DNA from: an uncultured SAR116 cluster alpha proteobacterium
Lineage (GTDB): Bacteria; Pseudomonadota; Alphaproteobacteria; Puniceispirillales; Marisalimonadaceae
Direction: 5' to 3'
DNA: 64,000 nt
NCBI GenBank assembly: GCA_902528415.1
Contig: CABZSR010000006.1
Location: forward strand, 1 to 64,000
Shown here: positions 61,501-64,000 of the stretch, in pieces
How the letters are laid out: every line of letters begins with the position of its first letter
How positions within the stretch are numbered: position 1 is the stretch's first letter
Translations under genes and position numbers: made by a program
The notes under the pieces: generated by a model
The model's input: only the letters and a program-made list of their open reading frames with translations
What the model was told of the DNA's origin: nothing
Database searches by the model: none

Positions 61501-62484
61501 ATGTCTTCTTATTCAAATATATGTTTTTTTGGTGGTGGGGCATGGGGCCAAGCTTTAGCTATTACACTTGCTTCGCTTGGAAACAAATCAACACTGATAG
61601 TTTCTGACAAATTCCGAGAAGTAGATATTAATAATCATGTATCAAAAAGATTTCCTCAAGCTAAGTTAAGCCATCTCATAAAAGCGTCGATAGATAAGAG
61701 TCAAACAATCAAAGGATGTGATTTAATTTTTATCACAACAGAAAGTAAAAGGGTATTAGATACAATTAATCAGATTGCTTTTTTATCAAATAAAAACATT
61801 CACGTTGTTATTACATCAAAAGGTTTTGCAACGAGTACAGGAGAAACATTTAGTGAAATTGTTGAAAGTGATTTTCCAGATATGAACTTATCTATATTAA
61901 CAGGACCAACCTTTGCTGATGAGATTGCTAATAATCAACCTGCTGCTGCTGTTATTGCAAATAAGGTTATTGAACAGGCTAACTCAATTTCTAAATTGTT
62001 CCATAATTCAAATCTTAGATTATATCCTAGTAATGATCCGCAAGGAGTGTCCATTGCAGGAGCCGTTAAAAATATAATTGCAATTGGAGCTGGTATTATT
62101 GAAGGTTTAGGATTAGGCGATAACGCAAAAGCTGCTTTAATTACAAGAGGCATTTCTGAAACATCCGAATTAATTAAAAAAGCAGGAGGAAATTATAATT
62201 CTGCCTTTGGTCTGGCAGGTATAGGAGATATGTCTTTAACATGCAGTGGTCCACATTCAAGAAATATGGCATATGGAATGAAATTTGTGAAAAATAATAA
62301 TGAACCACCAAAAGAACTTGTGGAAGGTTTAAACGCAATAAATGCCACTATTGCATTATCTGAAAAACTAGATTTAGAGCTACCTATAATGACCTCTATT
62401 AAAAAAATACTAAACAAAGAGACTAATATAGATGAGATAATAAAAAAACTATTATCAAGACCAATTAAAAATGAATTTATTTAA
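61501..62484 (+). CDS. gpsA: Glycerol-3-phosphate dehydrogenase (NAD(P)+)
   Basis: GpsA reduces dihydroxyacetone phosphate to glycerol-3-phosphate for phospholipids. The Rossmann motif is FFGGGAWGQALAITLA near residue 10. LTGPTFADEIANNQPAA and GAVKNIIAIGAGIIEGLGLGDN hold catalytic Lys residues, and TRGISETSEL follows. The 327-residue length is normal. It directly abuts tsaD. Confidence 0.95.
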   Translation: MSSYSNICFFGGGAWGQALAITLASLGNKSTLIVSDKFREVDINNHVSKRFPQAKLSHLIKASIDKSQTIKGCDLIFITTESKRVLDTINQIAFLSNKNIHVVITSKGFATSTGETFSEIVESDFPDMNLSILTGPTFADEIANNQPAAAVIANKVIEQANSISKLFHNSNLRLYPSNDPQGVSIAGAVKNIIAIGAGIIEGLGLGDNAKAALITRGISETSELIKKAGGNYNSAFGLAGIGDMSLTCSGPHSRNMAYGMKFVKNNNEPPKELVEGLNAINATIALSEKLDLELPIMTSIKKILNKETNIDEIIKKLLSRPIKNEFI

Positions 62485-62501
62485 TTTATTTCAGAACAAC
62501 A

Positions 62502-62876
62502 TTACTCAGTTAGTTTTTTTTCTCTGTTAATAAAATATAGATTTCTTGCGTAAATAAAAACACCAACTGACTGACCAGCAATTATGACGGGATCCTGCCT
62601 CCAAATTGCATAGGTTAATAAAACTAATCCACCAGATATTGAAAAATACCAAAAAGCAACAGGTATAATTGATCTTCCCGCATTTTCACTACTAAGCCAT
62701 TGAATTATAAAACGAGTAGCGAACAAAGCTTGTCCGCCAAAACCAATTGTTATCATTATGGCTTCAGGATGGTTCGTTAAATAAGGCTCTAAAAAAGGTA
62801 ACAAATATATTATAATTTCATTTAGATTAAGAGCAATTTTTTCAATTTGCATTGACAAGAACGAAATGAAGTTCAT
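62502..62876 (-). CDS. Lipid-A-disaccharide synthase N-terminal domain (LAB_N) protein
   Basis: A 124-residue integral membrane protein with three to four helices. The IGFGGQALFATRFIIQWLSSE and FWYFSISGGLVLLTYAIWRQDPVIIAGQ segments (partly quoted) match the LAB_N domain found in alphaproteobacteria next to GT2 and GT39 genes. Its role is likely as a membrane partner in lipid-linked sugar transfer. It converges on gpsA. Confidence 0.82.
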   Translation of the reverse strand: MNFISFLSMQIEKIALNLNEIIIYLLPFLEPYLTNHPEAIMITIGFGGQALFATRFIIQWLSSENAGRSIIPVAFWYFSISGGLVLLTYAIWRQDPVIIAGQSVGVFIYARNLYFINREKKLTE

Positions 62877-62885
62877 TTGAAATCC

Positions 62886-63620
62886 CTAATCATTAAAAAT
62901 TTCTATAGAAGAAGTGTTTTTAGGCATCCTTTTTCTTAACCAAATTACACCTAAGACGTCAAAAATTCCAACTAACAGTCTTCCTATATTAGTATAGTTA
63001 GAACTGCCAACTGCCCTTTCTCTATGATTTACATTAAATTCTAAAACATTTGCTCCTTCTCTTGAAGCAAGAGCAGATAAAAATCTGTGCATGTGATCAA
63101 AGTAAGGCAGTTTTATAAATAATTCTTTATGAAATACTTTGATGCCACATCCTGAATCTGGGTGTTTATCTTTAAGTAAAAAAATTCGACAGTATTTCGC
63201 AAATGATGATGCCCATAACTTTGGCTTGCTATCTTTTCTATTAACTCTGACACCTCCAATTAAAGTAAGTTCATTTTTATACTTTTTAATTTTCTCTATC
63301 ATTTCCTTAAGATCAGAAGGATCATTTTGTCCATCACCATCTAATGTTGCTATTAATGGTGACTTAGATGCTATTACTCCTGAACGCAATGCAGCAGATT
63401 GGCCTTGGCTAATTTTATGGCTTATTATCCTCAATCTTTTATTTTTTTTTAAATTATTTTTTAATTCTTTTTCAGTATTATCTATAGAGCCATCGTTTAC
63501 ATAAATTATTTCATAGTTTTTTGATTTTAATGATTGTTCAATTTCCTTGATTAACCGATCAATATTACCAGCTTCATTTTTTACTGGGATAACTATAGAT
63601 ATTTCAGTTTTATTAGTCAT
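62886..63620 (-). CDS. Family 2 glycosyltransferase (dolichol-phosphate mannosyltransferase-like)
   Basis: A 244-residue GT2 enzyme without a C-terminal membrane domain. The nucleotide-sugar fold begins SIVIPVKNEAGNIDRLIKEI, the metal-binding region is TLDGDGQNDPSD near residue 92, and GGVRVNRKDS with DSGCGIKVFHKELF follow. It resembles polyprenyl-phosphate mannosyl/glucosyltransferases, which charge the lipid carrier for a GT39 enzyme. The neighbours LAB_N and GT39 on the same strand support this. Confidence 0.9.
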   Translation of the reverse strand: MTNKTEISIVIPVKNEAGNIDRLIKEIEQSLKSKNYEIIYVNDGSIDNTEKELKNNLKKNKRLRIISHKISQGQSAALRSGVIASKSPLIATLDGDGQNDPSDLKEMIEKIKKYKNELTLIGGVRVNRKDSKPKLWASSFAKYCRIFLLKDKHPDSGCGIKVFHKELFIKLPYFDHMHRFLSALASREGANVLEFNVNHRERAVGSSNYTNIGRLLVGIFDVLGVIWLRKRMPKNTSSIEIFND

Positions 63621-63664
63621 AGTTAGTTTTATTCTAATTTAGATAATAGCAATCAATAGCTACT

Positions 63665-64000
63665 TTAATTAGATTGGTCAAACATTTGATTTTCATAAAT
63701 ATTAATTTCTACATGTCTTCCTTTTGCTATATTATATCCTCTTACAGTATCTACAATTTTTACTTTTAAATTCAACTCTTGTGTTGCTTCTAAAAATTCA
63801 CCGAGCGAACTTTTTTCTATCAAACTAATATTTTTTTTACCCTCAGCCATAAATATTGCTGCTTCGTGAGGTTTAGATAATAAAACATTACCCTTTAATA
63901 AGAAAACTAAACTCGGTTCATGATAACCAGCAGAGGTTATAGTTTCAGGATTAATAAGTTCTATCTTATTGGCAAGAATTTTACTTGGAAATAAATAGTC
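63665..64000 (-). CDS. Family 39 glycosyltransferase, C-terminal end (cut by window)
   Basis: The 3' end of a longer gene whose start lies beyond the window. The visible 111 residues include ETITSAGYHEPSLVFLLKGN, a typical segment of ArnT/dolichyl-phosphate-mannose-protein-type GT39 transferases, and the end RGYNIAKGRHVEINIYENQ. Such enzymes move a sugar from a polyprenyl-phosphate to lipid A, protein or another envelope acceptor. The neighbours LAB_N and GT2 fit that pathway. Confidence 0.75.
   Translation of the reverse strand, partial: DYLFPSKILANKIELINPETITSAGYHEPSLVFLLKGNVLLSKPHEAAIFMAEGKKNISLIEKSSLGEFLEATQELNLKVKIVDTVRGYNIAKGRHVEINIYENQMFDQSN

Noticed and set aside
1-64000. CRISPR arrays, insertion sequences, tRNA and rRNA genes.
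   Set aside because: No spaced direct repeats, transposase-like proteins, terminal inverted repeats or clover-leaf sequences were noticed in the intergenic regions; a covariance-model scan could still find a missed small RNA.

Overview
The window is visibly AT-rich and tightly packed with genes. It has the gene order of an alphaproteobacterium: uvrC-pgsA-moaD-moaE, a TetR-like gene-proC-ybjN-ubiK beside lgt and pgeF, prs-rplY-pth-ychF, petABC, cca-DUF6111-CoA pyrophosphatase, the TauE/TIGR02186/Usp trio, and hemC-hemD-mitofilin-like-hemY-like beside tsaD-gpsA. Low GC, short spacers, TRAP transport and many small-molecule catabolic enzymes suggest a streamlined free-living, probably marine, lineage outside the well-studied model taxa. 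The lineage is an inference; no rRNA, tRNA, phage, insertion sequence or CRISPR array was seen.

Layout. 1-29 kb is mostly housekeeping: DNA repair (the uvrC end, interrupted by a frameshift in an A8 run), phospholipid synthesis, molybdopterin synthase, branched-chain aminotransferase beside an OmpR/EnvZ-type pair, proline synthesis, lipoprotein maturation, PRPP synthesis, ribosomal L25, the cytochrome bc1 complex, coproporphyrinogen oxidase, the CCA enzyme, pyruvate kinase, a thiolase and a ModBC transporter without ModA. 29.8-37 kb is an accessory block on the minus strand: a transketolase-like/E1-like enzyme, an isocitrate lyase/PEP mutase-type lyase, a zinc alcohol dehydrogenase, cobalt-type nitrile hydratase alpha and beta, its activator, and a second zinc dehydrogenase. 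These seven genes have gaps of 0-45 bases and lie divergent from an Lrp/AsnC regulator, so they look like one operon. No amidase is seen in it.

37.6-41 kb holds two alpha/beta hydrolases (one with an Asp nucleophile), a PLP aminotransferase and an SCP2-like protein. 41-47.5 kb is a second minus-strand catabolic unit: a TRAP transporter (dctP, dctQ, an extra membrane protein, dctM) followed by a lambda-crystallin-type 3-hydroxyacid dehydrogenase, a BKACE (DUF849) beta-keto acid cleavage enzyme and an SDR. Two strong hairpin-plus-U-tract elements lie inside this unit: one after dctP, and one only a few bases before the dehydrogenase start codon. 47.8-55 kb holds sugar-acid-type genes (uronate dehydrogenase-like, epimerase, DapA-family aldolase, PhyH dioxygenase, DMT and MFS transporters). 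55-64 kb returns to housekeeping: TrmL, LysE, late tetrapyrrole genes, TsaD, GpsA, and a lipid-modifying glycosyltransferase cluster cut by the window end.

The most interesting parts are the nitrile hydratase operon with unexpected partners, and the TRAP/dehydrogenase/BKACE unit with its internal terminators. Both predict uptake or breakdown pathways whose substrates cannot be named from sequence alone.
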